Assembly: GCF_027409185.1 (NCBI RefSeq)
Contig: NC_084468.1
Location: 101,680,001-101,744,000, forward strand
Length of the DNA: 64,000 nucleotides
Origin: Cynocephalus volans
Taxonomy: Eukaryota > Chordata > Mammalia > Dermoptera > Cynocephalidae
Direction: 5' to 3'
The notes below the pieces were generated by a model. The model was given only the letters and a program-made list of their open reading frames with translations. It had not been told where the DNA came from and searched no databases. The first letter of the stretch is position 1; each line of letters begins with the position of its first letter. Positions 35,225 through 47,905 of this stretch are shown here, in pieces. Both the position numbers and the translations under genes were made by a program.

Positions 35225-35490
35225 TTAAAAAGTATTTAATTTTATTTTACTTTTGTTTGTTTGCAATGTTCTTTTTATTCCTTTTATTTTTGTTTTCATT
35301 TTCTTTATTGATTATGCATATCCATAGGGTGCATAGCTGTCACCACTTGTGTCCAAGATGTGATGATCACATCAGTACTATCAGCATGCCCACTACCACA
35401 AACTGCAGTTATTTCTTCTATCTCCCACACAACCTCTCCTTGTGTTCAATGTTTGTTGCATCTGTAGTTGCCAAATGCTTAAATTTCCTC
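35225..35490 (-). mobile_element. Antisense LINE-1 3' UTR, tail-to-tail with the previous copy
   Basis: The plus strand reads gtgtccaagatgtgatgatcacatc, then actatcagcatgcccac, the reverse complement of the 3' UTR found at 35075-35150. A T-rich block at its left is its A-tail. The 151-codon plus-strand frame at 35077-35532 is an artefact spanning both tails. Confidence 0.8.
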
Positions 35491-35544
35491 TTGTTTTCTT
35501 TTTGTTTGTTTGTTTCTACCTTTTTTCTTTGAGTTTCCCAAAGA

Positions 35545-36300
35545 ACTACTTCTTAGAGTCTGTGTGTTACAGCTCTGTCAGTTATAATTCACCGTAACAC
35601 GGTTGATGGGTGTTAACGTACTGAGGAGAAGCATTCTGTAGTTTTATTATTAAATCTCCGTGGTTTAGTGGGCCTGAGTCTCTGTGTTTTTAGCCTATTT
35701 TTTCCCTAAGTATTTACTGGAAGGCTAGAGGGGGCTGGAGTTGCCTAATTGCACTTTCCCAGGTCAGATAATGCTCTAGTAAAGTAGGCTCCTTTGAGGG
35801 CAGAACTTTGTCAGGAAGAGCACTCCTATCATATTTTTTAAGGGTTACTTTCTTGCTCCTCCTGTTTGAAGAATCGGGATTTTTCTCCAGTCTCAACTAC
35901 AAAAACCTTGTGAAGCTCATGAAGGTAAAACCCGTGAAAGTATAGGTGATCCCCTAAGACTGGGCCTCCAGAGATTTTTACTTCTCAAGGTTGTCCCCAC
36001 TCAGCCTCCAGCAATTTGGTAATACATTTTAAAGTTATGTTTCTAGTAGTTACTGGCTCCAGTGACTTCTGTTTTAACTAAACTGATCTCAGCTCTGATT
36101 CTCTGTATTAGTCTGTCTGTCCATTTTTTAGAGTGGTTATTTGTTCTATAACCTCAGTTCTCTGATAAACCTAAAAATAGTCAATAATTTTATTTTATTT
36201 TTTTAATTTTTGAAGACAGGAGTGATACCTTTTAAGCTTCTTATATGATGAAGAAGAAACCAGAAGTCCTCAATAGTTTTTAAAGCCTATTTTTCCATAC
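35545..36300. mobile_element. Old LINE-1 untranslated-region repeat
   Basis: A series such as tcccaggtcagataatgctctagtaaagtaggctcc, gctcatgaaggtaa, cactcagcctccagcaa and gacaggagtgatacc is familiar from ancient mammalian LINE-1 (L1M) non-coding regions. Orientation is not certain. The 60-codon frame at 35714-35896 is not a gene. Confidence 0.5.
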
Positions 36301-36318
36301 TATAGAAGTTAAACAATG

Positions 36319-36741
36319 TGCTATGGGTCAAATGCGTCTCCTAAAAGTTAATGTATTGAAAACAATCTCCATTATAACAGTGTTAAAAGCATGGGAAAGT
36401 GGGAAATCCTATTATGGTAATTGAAAGGTGCAGCCTTTAAAATGTGATTAAGTTGTGAGGACTGTACCCTCTTGAATAGATTGATTCATTCATGGAGTAA
36501 TGGGTGTGGTTCTCATGGCTTTATAAGGAGTGTGAGTGAGCATATTAGGTTTCTCACTCAGCCAATTCTCACCAGGTGATGCCTGAATTGCTGGAGAAAG
36601 TCACAAGAAAAAGGCCTTCAGCAGGTGTTCCTTGGACTTTGGACTTCCCTGCCTCCCAAACTGTAGGAAATAAATTTCATTTCTTTATATATTATGCAGT
36701 TTCTGGTATTCTGTTATAAGCAACAGAAACAGATTAACACA
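36319..36741 (+). mobile_element. MaLR LTR (MST/MLT type), perfect 5-bp target duplication
   Basis: Starts TGCTATGGGTCAAATG and ends AGATTAACACA, flanked by CAATG at 36314-36318 and 36742-36746. Internal landmarks (gattaagttgtgagg, tggctttataagg, then ggaaataaatttc) place the TATA-like segment and AATAAA in LTR order. It is a solo LTR. Confidence 0.85.
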
Positions 36742-36746
36742 CAATG

Positions 36747-38325
36747 GGATAAGGTTTTTGATAGTCGCTTAACATTCTAAGTTTCATTTGATTTATTCTA
36801 AAGTTTATCTGCAAAGCTCCTACCTCATTTATTTATATGAGATCTTAATTTTATGCATTTGTTTTCAAACACAATTTATGTATATTTGTAATGTTTACTC
36901 GATTATGTTTCAAATAAATCAATGTGTTATTTTTTATAATGTTCTCTTTTTGTTATTATGATATTAATTTCCTGAGAGTTAATTTTATGTTACATGCATT
37001 GCTTGTGAGCAAATAGAATTTCAGAAAATGGGTTTTATTTATATATAATATAATATTATTATATATTAATATAATATATATTATTATATATTAATATAAT
37101 ATATGATGTTATTATATATTAATATAATATATAATATTATTATATATTATGGTTTTAAATACATATATAATTTTACTATGTCAAACTATTTTGAGAGAAT
37201 TTGTATTAGTTCTTTCTGGAAAAAATACAGTTTAAGAAGACCTTAATATATGCTTAGTCTTATGGTCATCTTTGGTGAATCATTAATCAAATATTTTATG
37301 CACCTCAGTATAAACAATATTAATCTATTTTTAAAAATAACATTTTTTATTAAATCAACTTCACTTTGTTTTTCAAGTACTATGATCCATAAAGGAGAAT
37401 CAAATATTTGTCATTTTAAGTACAATCCAACTCAATGTATGGTTGTATTTCTATGTGTCTATTTTCATATATACTAACAGACACTTAGTACATTATGCTT
37501 CAGGGGTACTGCTTTCTTTTTTATTTTTCTTTTTTATTTTTATTTTATTTTATTTTATTTTTGGGGGGATACTGCTTTCATATCTAGCTTCCTACATTTG
37601 TTATTTTTCTGTGGCTACTAATCAGTTTTACTCTTTGTGCTGAGGGTCTCTGACCTATTATGCAGGAGAGTTTTGACAAATAGGTACATTAAATTGAAAT
37701 AATTCAAAACTGTCAGTTTATTCATAAACATCTCTATACTCCTAGAATGTGAATATTATCATTCTAAAAGCCAACCATTAATTTAATAATAAAAAAAGTA
37801 TTTCAATGAAAACAGATTATGTATACTCTTCAACCTTGAAGATTGTAGAAAACTGTTCATATCTTCAGAAAGAAAAAAGAAAGAAAAAGAAGATTAAAGG
37901 TGTCTATTCCCTCACACAACTATGACCTTTCTTCAAGCTGCAATGGTGCTCTTCCTATACAATAGCATCCTTTGTCCCTCATTCTAATCTTGACCTCTCC
38001 ATCCCAATCGACTTTGAAAAACTTCCAGATGTTACCACATCCCAATTTAACACTTCAGAAAAGTTTCTTATTCCCGTTTAAATGTGTATAAATGGGCAGT
38101 TAGGAGAGATATGGCAAAGATTCTGCTAAACTCTCAAACACCATTATTCCTTGTTATTAGTTCACATGGAGCATTTCTGAACATATTCTTGAACACCTCC
38201 AATTCTAGACCCCAGACTTGCCATATTCTGGTTCTTCAGCTGCAAACATAATAGCACTGGCTGTTTGTTTGTTTGTTTTCTTGCTTCTACACAGTGCATC
38301 AGCTGTTACTGTTCAATAAATGACC
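36747..38325. other. AT-rich interval with a palindromic TA repeat
   Basis: No gene or repeat family was recognised. It contains the AT palindromic repeat at 37038-37150, an (ATTTT)n stretch near 37520-37560 and short A/T frames without domains. Confidence 0.5.
37038..37150. repeat. AT-rich palindromic tandem repeat
   Basis: The unit ttattatatattaatataat recurs three full times and once in part, spaced about 26-33 bp. Each unit is nearly self-complementary, so the block could form hairpins or cruciforms. Confidence 0.8.
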
Positions 38326-38329
38326 TGAA

Positions 38330-38800
38330 ATATACTGGTGAAAACTAAACATGTTTATTATTTCTCATGATTCTGTGGATTGGCTGAGAGGTCCCACTGT
38401 CTTGGATGGTCTGGAATGATTTCCCATGGACTCACTCACATATCTGGGTCCTCAGCTAAGATGGTTGCCTCATCTCTAACCTCTGTTCTCAGGGCCTCTG
38501 ATCCTACATGGACTGGAATAGGTTTGTCCACATAATGGATGATGTTCACAGCAGCAAGCCCTTATGCATTAAGCACATTTCAAATCTCTGTTTGTGGCCA
38601 TTCTTGCTATTGCCCCATTGTCAAAAGCAATCTTATAGCCAACCCATACTCATGAGATGTGAAAATCCACCCTACCTACTCTTCAGTAGTAGTAGTAGTG
38701 GAATCAGAACACAAAGGTACATACGTAAAGGGATAGGAGGAATTACTGTAGCCATTTTTGCAAACAATCATCCTTATCAGTCTTCTAGCCTTCTAATCTT
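38330..38800 (-). mobile_element. Old MaLR (MLT1-type) LTR
   Basis: The plus strand reads ctgtggattggctgagaggt, then cccatggactcactcacat, ggtcctcagctaagatgg and, near the end, gtagccatttttgcaaacaat. This is the reverse complement of an older MLT1 LTR. A short AGT triplet run (38689-38702) lies within it. Boundaries are approximate. Confidence 0.6.
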
Positions 38801-39059
38801 CTAGTCTTCACAATTTTCTCTTAGAGAAATTTTTTCTGAACCAACCCGTATCTTCTGCTAGTTCTGTGTGTGTTTCTACCCTAAAGAGTCTTATCATTTT
38901 TCTTTGTGGCATTTATTATAACTTGTAATTATACACATTTTAATATATAATTTGCTATTTTTATTAATTACTGAATGCTTGTATTTATTAGCATATTTTA
39001 TTCGATCCTGTGTTTGTTTTGTTGCTCATCACTGTATAATTGATAGCCACCTCAGTGTC

Positions 39060-40990
39060 TACTGAACTGACTGACAGTGCTCAATATACAAAAACAAGTA
39101 GCATTTTTATGCATCAACAATAAACTAGCAGAAAGAGAAATCAAGAAAGGAAACCCATTTATAACAATCACCAAAAAAATAAAATGTCTAGAAATAAATC
39201 TAACCAATAGATGAAGGATCTCTAAAATGAGAATACAAATCACTACTGAAATAAAGAAGACAACAAAAGATGGAAAGACATTCCTTTTTTATGGACTGGA
39301 AGAATCAACATAGTGAAAATATAAATACTACCCAAAGCCATCTACAGATTCAATGTGATCCCCATCAAAATACCAATGACATTCTTCACAGAAATAGAAA
39401 AACAATCCTAACATTCATATGGAACAACAAAAGACCCCAAATAGCCATATAAATCTTGAGCAAAAAAAGTAAAGCCAGAGGCATTACACTTCCTAACTTC
39501 AAACTATACTACAAATCTACAGTAAGCAAAACAGCATGGTACTGGTATATAAACAGACACATGGACCAATGGAACAGACTAGAGAGCCCAGAAATCAACC
39601 TACCTATTTACAGCCAACTGTCTTTGGCAAGGGCACAAAGAGCATACTGTGGGGAGAGTAGATACTCTTCAATAAATGATGCTGGGAAAACTGGATATCC
39701 ACAGGCAGAAGTATGAAACTTAATCTGTATCTCTCACCATACATCAAAACTAACTCAAAATGGATTAAAGACTTAAATATAAGACCTGAAACTTTAAAAT
39801 TCCTAGAATAAAACATAGGGGAAACATTCTAAGATGTAGGGCTGGGCAAAGACTTTATGAGTAAGACTCCAAAAGCACAAGCAACAGAAGAAAATAAACA
39901 AATTGGTTTATATCAAATTAAAAATCTTCTGCACAGCAAAGGCAACCATCAATAGAGTGAAAAGACAACCTACAGAATGGGAGAAAATATATGCAAACTG
40001 CTCATCTGACAAGGGATTAATATCCAGAATATACAAAGAGCTCAAATAACTTTACAGTAAAAACCCAAATAATCCAATTTAAAAATGGGCAAAGGAGCTG
40101 AATAGACATTTCCCAAAGGAAGACATACAAATGGCCAACCGGTATATGAAAAAATCCTCAACATCCCTAATCATCCAGGAAATGAAAATCAAAACCACTT
40201 TCAGATGTATCTCACTCGTGTTAGACTGGCTATTATTAAAAAAACAGAATAACAAATGCTGACAAGGATGTGGAGAAAGGGGAACATTTCTGCACTATTG
40301 GTGGGACTGTAAATTAGTACAGCCATTATGGAGGACAGTACAGAGGTTCCTCAAACAACTACAGTTAGAACTACCATATAACCCAGCAATGCTATTACTG
40401 AGTATATATCCAGGGTAATGGAAATTGTTATGTTAAAGGGATATCTGCACTCTGATGTTTATCCCAGTTTTATTTACAATAGCCAGGCTATGGACCCAAC
40501 CTAAACGTTCATCGATGGATGAATGGATAAAGAAAATATGGTGTATAAACACATGGAATAGTCCTCAGCCATAAAAAAACAGTGAAATTCTGCAGCAATA
40601 TGGATGAGCCTTGAGAAAATTATGCTAAGTGAAATAACCCAGGTGTAGAAAGAGAAATACTGAATGTCCTCACTCATAAGTGGGAGCTGAATCCATAAAT
40701 AAACAAATAAACAGTAGAGTGAGAGAGAGAGAGAGAGAGAAACAACAATCACAATAATACGTTGAACTTTTAGGAGAGAAAAGAACCGTGGTTGCTAGAG
40801 GTGGGAAAGGGGAAATGAGTGGGAGAGGAAGGAGATTAATGAGAAATTGGTTAATGGACACAAAGAATGATTACATATTGTAATAACAAAGAAGCTGTCT
40901 ATCCCTATCTGACCATCACACATTGTATACAATTGAAAGTGAACTTTGTATTGCACATATATGTTTAATAAATTGTCTTTATGAATAAAA
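39060..40990 (+). mobile_element. LINE-1 3' end, older family
   Basis: Starts in the RT/C-terminal region of ORF2 and continues through aacctacagaatgggagaaaa and the conserved catggaatagtcctcagcc segment into a 3' UTR. It ends in tgtttaataaattgtctttatgaataaaaa. The 3' UTR tail differs from the AATAAAAATAAAA tail of the copy ending at 35192, so it belongs to a different family. The ORF2 part has frames broken at several points (open pieces 39270-39452 and 39456-39716). Confidence 0.9.
40720..40741. repeat. (GA)n microsatellite
   Basis: Eleven GA units inside the LINE-1 3' UTR, extending its natural purine-rich tract. Confidence 0.9.
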
Positions 40991-40994
40991 AAAG

Positions 40995-43935
40995 GTGGGT
41001 AAGAAATAAAATAGAATTTGGAAAACTTGTTGAGATAAAATTATAAAAAACTAGAAATGTATTCCGGTCACTGCTTACAGTTTTAAAAAATTGCTACACT
41101 GTATGTATATATAAAACTCATTTATATACATGTATAATCTCTAAAGAAATAATATATACTCCATTTTATACCCTCTGATAGAAATTTTATTATCATTCAT
41201 ATAAACTATCAAATGTATATTTTGAGATGCAATTAGATAAGATATTATAATCAGTAGTGTCAATATGTATGTCTATTTTGTATAAAAGAAACATTTTTCA
41301 GTAATGCAAAGAATAACTTCAAGTTATCTACAAGAGCCTCAATCTAATTACTTAGTAGTTTTATTATACCTTCTTATCATGCAATTAGCTTTTGTGTTAT
41401 TATTGCTTCCTCAGGGGGGCATTAAACATTCTAATATATTTTTAGTAGCCTGCAGTTTAGATCAGATGGAGGAAATTGACATTACACCTATGTGAATAGA
41501 TTACAATCCTCTGAGCCGGTTTATGTTTATTTACTTATCTTCCAGCAGATGGTGCCCTTGCAACAGATATTCATTTTTCTCTTTGCATGATTGGGGTAAA
41601 AGAGGCACCATTAATTTCTCTTTTTGTGATGGCATAATTACTAGAGATATAATTTGTGAACATATTCTGTCGTTTCATATTTTTCTAAGTGAAAATATTT
41701 TAAAACACTAGCAATGCTTTGCCTAGGAATATGAAAGATATGATTACCTGCTTCTCCTGTGCCCTTATCCGAATCAGCTACAGTCAATTGCTCTTTTCAC
41801 TCTCCAAAAAGTAAACTGTTCACACACATTATATAGTATATATACACATATATATATGTATATATATATATATTTTTTTTTTTTTTTGCTAGAATTACAG
41901 TTAGTTTCTGGGTTAAATATTCTTTAAACAAACAATCCTTCACCGAAATCCTTTTCCTCTTCTGTAGAAAATTTCTGTTTCCTTAGATCCCCATTTGACT
42001 CTGAAAGGCAATTTACTTTTTCTGTTTCACTAAACAATGTTGCAAAGGTAATATTGTTTCTCCTTCATTTTCTTATTTTCCGGTTATCTATGTGTTATCC
42101 ATAACTAATTTGAAGGCATTGTCTTAAAATTGTTTTTGTAAAACCCATGGAATGCAATATAACCTTTTGTAATAAATTAATAGTTTAATTTATGCTGTTT
42201 AATTAGTTTTAAATCATTTATTATTTATGTCCAGTTGCTATTTTTCTGTTAGTAACTGAATTTGTGTTATAAATTCTCACCAACAACATAATCATTGTAA
42301 TTAAGACTGTTTCCTCATGGCTTTTACAATATGTCTGCTCCTTCCTATCATGACAAACTCCTAAGCTGATTTTATCCTTTCTGCATTCCCCTCCTAATCT
42401 CATTCACACATTAACCAATCAATCCATCAATTCACTGATGGATCAATGAATTAGTTATTGCACATTTTCATCCATCATATACATTGTGCTATGTTGGAGT
42501 ACTTTACAATATAGTGGGATTATATAAATGTTGGATAACAACAAAAAAATATTTGCTTTGTGATGTTTGAAACGTCTGACTAAAAAGCCATATAGAAGAA
42601 CAAATGGTTTTTAGTGGCATTATATAAATACCACTAGGAAATCACTTGGTAAGGAAGGAAAATGTCTTGATGGCTTAATTAGATTCCTAAGTTCTAGGTA
42701 AGGGAATTTGTTTAACAGTGGTACTATATGCTGATGATCAAAATTAAAAGAGGGGCTTTGAAGTAAGGTGATTTGACAGACCTTGAAGAGAGGATATCAG
42801 AGGCAAGAGAAAAGTAGGAGCAGATTCGAGGAACACTGCATCACTCCAGTTATTTAGATTTTTTGCATTACCAATAAGTAAAGAATAATGAAAAATATGT
42901 TTTTCTAGAAAACGTGCAATTTGCATCTTCACCTCACTATATAAATAATTTAAAAATGTCTCAAGAAACTATATTTATGTGAGAAAAATAGCATCTCTGT
43001 GGAAAAACTTTTTAAAATCAGAACTGGTTCATTAAATATTTTGCAAATAAAAGATCTGTTTAGAGAATTGCAAACAAATCTCTTGCAAAAGGAGTTGATT
43101 AAAAAAGAAAGAAAAAAGACTCATTCAGAACTTAGTTTTAAAAAATACATGAATACCACAACACTAATTTTATAATTGGAATGATTGTTGGTTCTATACA
43201 TGTATATTTTTCTCTTAATTCTTAGAACAATGATTTGAGATCAATATTATAATTGTTAGCTTTAAGGGAAGAATAAACTCTCAGCAATTAAAGGAGCATA
43301 TTTAATCCCAGAATTATGTCAGTGTTAAAAAGCAATGTTTGCTATAAAAAATAAAAAATGGTTTATAAAATAATGCTTCCACAATGATATTTTGCTGTAT
43401 TTTCATCAAAACCCTTCCTTACCCACATCGTCACCAATAAAACTTATTTAACACAAACACTTTAAAAAGGTGACAAAGAACAAACCAATATTAAATTATA
43501 AACCTCATAAGGCTTCGAGGTGGATAGGATTCAAGGAATGTAGGTTGGACAAGAAAATGAAATTATTTAGAGAGTAAATTGGAGAATCTTTTGCAACAGA
43601 AATATGATATGGTGTTAACTGAATTTCAAATTGGAAAACAACAAATTATTTTTTTCAATTGTAAGGGCAATTTTTTTCTCTTGACTTAAATTTCTGTTGA
43701 TTCATAGAGAAATAATAACATGATTCTAACATATTGCCCAAACATATCTCATTGATAAATTTTGGAGTATGGAATTAGAATAATAATTATGAAAACACTA
43801 CATAGTAATAAAAATAAAGATAAAATTTAAATTATTAACTATTTTGTATATTGAGGCATATTTTAAATTTCTTGAAAAATACAGAAAATAAGAGGAAATG
43901 TAAAAAGCACTTAAATAAACCCTATGTGCTTATTA
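40995..43935. other. Largely unique AT-rich DNA
   Basis: No repeat family or gene was recognised, apart from a TA/T low-complexity tract at 41838-41887 and a CTCF-like word at 41542-41555. Frames of 60-63 codons have no domain. Confidence 0.4.
41542..41555 (+). promoter_or_regulatory. CTCF-like core word (weak)
   Basis: ccagcagatggtgc differs from the degenerate CTCF core CCASYAGRKGGCRS at one position, T in place of the C following GG. It sits in a somewhat more GC-balanced patch within AT-rich DNA. A single word match is weak evidence. Confidence 0.2.
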
Positions 43936-43940
43936 CCTAG

Positions 43941-44407
43941 TGCATTACTTTCCTTGGGCTGCCTTGCAAAGTACCACGAACTGGGTGGCTCGGAGCAACA
44001 GAAATTAATTCTCTAACAGTTCTGGAAGCAAGATGTTTGAATCAAGGTATTGAAAGAACCCCTCTCTCAGAAGCCTATAGGGAAGTATCTTTTCTTGATT
44101 CTTCCAGCTTCTGGTAGCCTCAGGCATTCCTTGGCTGTGGTACCATTGTTCCAACCTCTGCCTCCATCATCACATGACCATCTTCTCCCTGTATGTTCTT
44201 ATCTCTCTTGCACCTGGCTCTTCACAGGACCTTTCCCTCTCATATGAGAACATCAGTCATACTGATTAAGGGCCCACCCTAGTTTACTATAAACTCATCT
44301 TTACCATTATACCTGCAATGACCCTATTTTCAATCAAGGTCACATTCTGAGTTGCTGTGGGTTAGAACTTCAATATATCTTTTTAAGGAATACAAATCAA
44401 CCCATAA
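43941..44407 (-). mobile_element. MaLR LTR (MLT1 type)
   Basis: The plus strand reads ttgggctgccttgcaaagtacc, then aacagaaattaatt, agggcccaccctagt, cacattctgag and aacccataa, the reverse complement of an MLT1 LTR. The flanking words cctag (43936-43940) and cttag (44408-44412) could be a 5-bp target duplication with one change. The 65-codon frame at 44050-44247 is inside the LTR. Confidence 0.82.
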
Positions 44408-44734
44408 CTTAGATACAAATGTACTAAAAATTATGTATTTCTGTATCTATATTAAGACTTATCTAACAAAATTTTGATCTTTATGTATTAAGTTTATATT
44501 AGTGGAGATTAATTTGGGCAGTATTATTCTGGGTAAAATAAATATACAAAGGAATGAATGCCTATTGAGAACTTACTAGGTATAGGAGCTTTATTTATTA
44601 CTGCATTTATTTATAACATCCAACTACTGCAATAAGCATTATACTCATTTACATAGCAGAAAAAAAGTAAAGCTCGCCAAGAAGTAGTCTACACAATTGT
44701 TAACTCCGAAGTCATTCTCCATAATACAGATAGT

Positions 44735-44930
44735 CCTCACGACTTTATGTGCATAAAAATCACTTGCGTATATGTGTTTAAAATGTAGGTTCTTCATCAA
44801 GATGACTCAGAAATTCTAAATCAGTAGATCAGATGTTGGGGTAAGCTAAATATATTTATTTTTAAAAGAAATCCTAGTTCACAGTGATGCAGATGACCAC
44901 CTTTCCAAATTGTTAGACATCACTCTGCAC
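44735..44930 (+). repeat. MER5-like hAT MITE
   Basis: gcataaaaatcactt, cagaaattctaaatcagtag and gtgatgcagatgaccacc, followed by ttgttagacatcac, appear in MER5-like order. Degenerate, with approximate ends. Confidence 0.6.
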
Positions 44931-46640
44931 CATAAAAACAATACTCATAGGATGTGTCCTGGTTTCCTAATAAAATTTTGGATAATATATAACCCATGCA
45001 TAGCAATTAGGTAACCATAAAGGCATCACGTGGTTTAATAATCATGACAGGATTTCAGAGAAGGAAAAAATAAAAGGTAGCTGGAACTATTAGAGAAGGC
45101 TTCACCAACCTTATCTGAAATATGAATGCGATGTCCTTAATGAAGTGGAGGATAACGTGTTAAAACTCCTGCTGTGAAGCTTGAGCATGACACATGCAGG
45201 GTTAAATAAGAATGAGGTGCTTAGGGATTAAACAGAAGAATTGTGTTGGGCATATAGAACTGAATAGTAAAGGTTGGTTCAGAGTTTTTCAGATTCCGAA
45301 TGTAAGTCTAAAGATAGTTTTAATGAGTAGTTAGCCAAGTCCAAGATGAAGTTGTGACTTTAGAATTTTTATGATTAAGAAAATGGAAAATTATCTGGAA
45401 GGAAAAGAGAATGAAAGCAGAAATATCAGTCAGGCATGAATCTATTAAGAGAAATCAAGGTATGGATACAAGCAAGCAAGCAAGAAGATACTACATAAGA
45501 ATAAATTCATTGGGAAAATAAGCAGAAATTATTTACTACATATAACAAACAAACAAACAACAACAACAACAACAAAAACAAACAAACAAAAAAACCCCAA
45601 AGCCTGCAAGCAATGAAGCATAGGGAAAAAGCCAAATTAACATGAATAATAATGTTAATTATTTACTGAATGAATTAGTTATAATAATATTAGTTACATG
45701 AATTAGTTACCAAAAAGTATAATGTGCTTGAAAAACTGTAATTCTGAAAGGAAAATAAATTTGGAAGGGATTATAAACTGTTAAAACTCTTAGGAGAAAC
45801 AAGTTCATAAGCATATGAATGAAAGATTTTCAAAAAGTACAAAATAAATAATATTACAAAAGATCTAACAATTTTTAATTCTATAGTAATTCTTACATTG
45901 CTACAAAGATTGCTATTACTGTAAGTGGAATCCTTCCCATTTTTCCCTGTGAATTAAGATGAAGTGTGGAAAACAGCTTTTCATTTGAAGTCAAAATATC
46001 TTAGAGAAAACTCAAGTTCTGCATTTTATTGGCTTTATTATTTTTATGTAATCATAAAATTATTCTGTCTCTTTTTTCTTCCATATCTATGATTATAATA
46101 CACATTTTTAATAAAATCCAATAAGATAATGCATTTGAAGATGCTTTTAAAGCCAACACTGTAATCATTATAATTGATATTATTTTTCACTCTGATTAAC
46201 TTTTTAAAATACATACCTTATAGGCTAGAGAGAGATAGATGAGTAATATGATTCAAAATAAAGAAAAAATAAGTTGACACACAACTTGAAAGTACATATG
46301 AAGTACTGAAAACCTTACTAATGGGCATGTTTGAAAAATGTCTTAATATATTTTATTATTAACATCTGTTATATTGGTCCAAACTTTAATTATGCTTTAA
46401 TCTAAAATAACAAGCTTGATTTTTTAAAAGGAGTCAATGCCTCTTGAGATTCCATGCATTGTAAAACTAGAAATTAGAGTTATGAAAATTCTGTCTATAT
46501 TCTGGAAAGCATATCAATATCATACATTTTAAATTTATAACAGGTTGATTAAAGTAGCTATGGCTGGTAGTATTTCAGTGCTACCTCTTCTATGAAGTAT
46601 TTGATTCAGTTTATGTGCATAATACTTTGATACCCTATTT
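44931..46640. other. AT-rich interval with an AAC/AAAC tract
   Basis: Only the (AAAC)n/(AAC)n stretch at 45541-45592 is distinctive. The 45060-45480 segment is less AT-rich and may be an ancient repeat. Confidence 0.4.
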
Positions 46641-46642
46641 GC

Positions 46643-46890
46643 TATGGTCTGAATGTTTGTGTCCCTCTGAAATTCATATGTTGACAACTAATACAGTGCA
46701 ATAGTATTAAGAGAAGGAATTTTCCTACTAATGGTGGGGACACAAGGACCAGAATGAAGGTTTAAACAAGAGAAGTCAGCAGATGAAGATGCCTGAAGCT
46801 AAAACACTTTTTTCTTTTGAAGACACACAGAGACCCATTCGCCAGATGAGCAGTTATGGGTTTTACATTGCAGAGGATAAATGGAGGAGA
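46643..46890 (+). mobile_element. MaLR LTR 5' fragment
   Basis: tgctatggtctgaatgtttgt, then gaaattcatatgttgac, is the start of a MaLR (MST/MLT1) LTR in plus orientation. Further in, the match becomes weaker and the 3' half is missing. Confidence 0.65.
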
Positions 46891-46967
46891 ATGGATGCTA
46901 CTAATTGAATATTATATTCAATTTATATAAATGGAGGATAATGGCTGGTTAAATGCTTTATCATCAT

Positions 46968-47122
46968 GGATGCATCTCTACTTATGGTAGGGTTATGTCC
47001 TAATAAACCCATTGCAAGTCAAAAATATCATAAGTTGAAAATGTATTTAATTTAACATAAACCCATTACAAAGTTGAAAAATTGTTAAGTTGAACCATTG
47101 TAAATCAGGAACTACTGAATGA
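46968..47122. repeat. Tigger-derived MITE
   Basis: The block atgcatctctacttatggtag, then tcctaataaacccattgcaag and aagttgaaaatg, follows the order of the end of a Tigger-family non-autonomous element. Its later part (aaagttgaaaaattgttaagttg) resembles the other end. Orientation is not resolved and the interior is deleted. Confidence 0.55.
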
Positions 47123-47439
47123 CTCATCTGACTCATATATTTACCATATCAAGAATATCTGGAACATCAAATGCCTAATTTAGTGTGTCAGTTCCTCACA
47201 TACTTTGGGAATATCCCAGGCCTTCTTAGTCCTTCAATTCTTCCTTCTTACGTTGACACCTGAAATTCGTTTTTTCTTCATGTTTAATTTATCTGTTAAG
47301 CTACTTGTCTCTATACTTATATTCATCCAGCTGCTTTATGTTTTCTTTTTTGTTGTTTTTTCATATGTTTGTATCGGTTATTTCCTATGACATAATAAAT
47401 TGTTCTAAAACTATATAGTGAACACACACTTCATTACAA

Positions 47440-47905
47440 CCTACAGGCTTGGCTTTTCCACTTGTAGGTATCGTTCCAACAGCAATGCCTACATAATGTA
47501 CCAACAGTAGTACTATTCATTATCGTCTGGAATAGGGAAGACTCTAATGGTCTGTAAGCAATAGAACTGACAAACTGCAATGAAAATAAATGCCTCATGG
47601 CTACCTACAGCAACCTGGATGAATTTCACAAACATAATGTTGAATGGAAGAAATCATTTAACAAGAACAAAATGTTTTATTCAATTTATGTAAATGTCAG
47701 AAAGGGGGAGATCTCATTTATGGCATTAGAAGTTGGCTAAGGGTGATTTTTTCAGGGTATTAGTGTCTGGAAAGGTGAGACAAAGTGTGGGATGTCTGAA
47801 GTTCTGGTAATGTTCTTCTTGATCTGGGTGCTGGTCAAACAAATATTTTTTACTTGTAAAGAAAAAAGACTGTATGGTTCTCTGACTATATAATATTTTG
47901 CAATA
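47440..47905 (+). mobile_element. Old LINE-1 (L1M) 3' end
   Basis: Matches the order of ancient LINE-1 3' sequence: cagcaacctggatgaatttcacaaacataatgttgaatg, then gggtgattttttcaggg and ctggtaatgttcttcttgatctgggtg. Heavily diverged and without a clear tail. Confidence 0.6.

Noticed and set aside
35077..35532. 151-codon plus-strand open frame
   Set aside because: It spans two converging LINE-1 3' UTRs. The translation is a phenylalanine-rich product of T-rich DNA.
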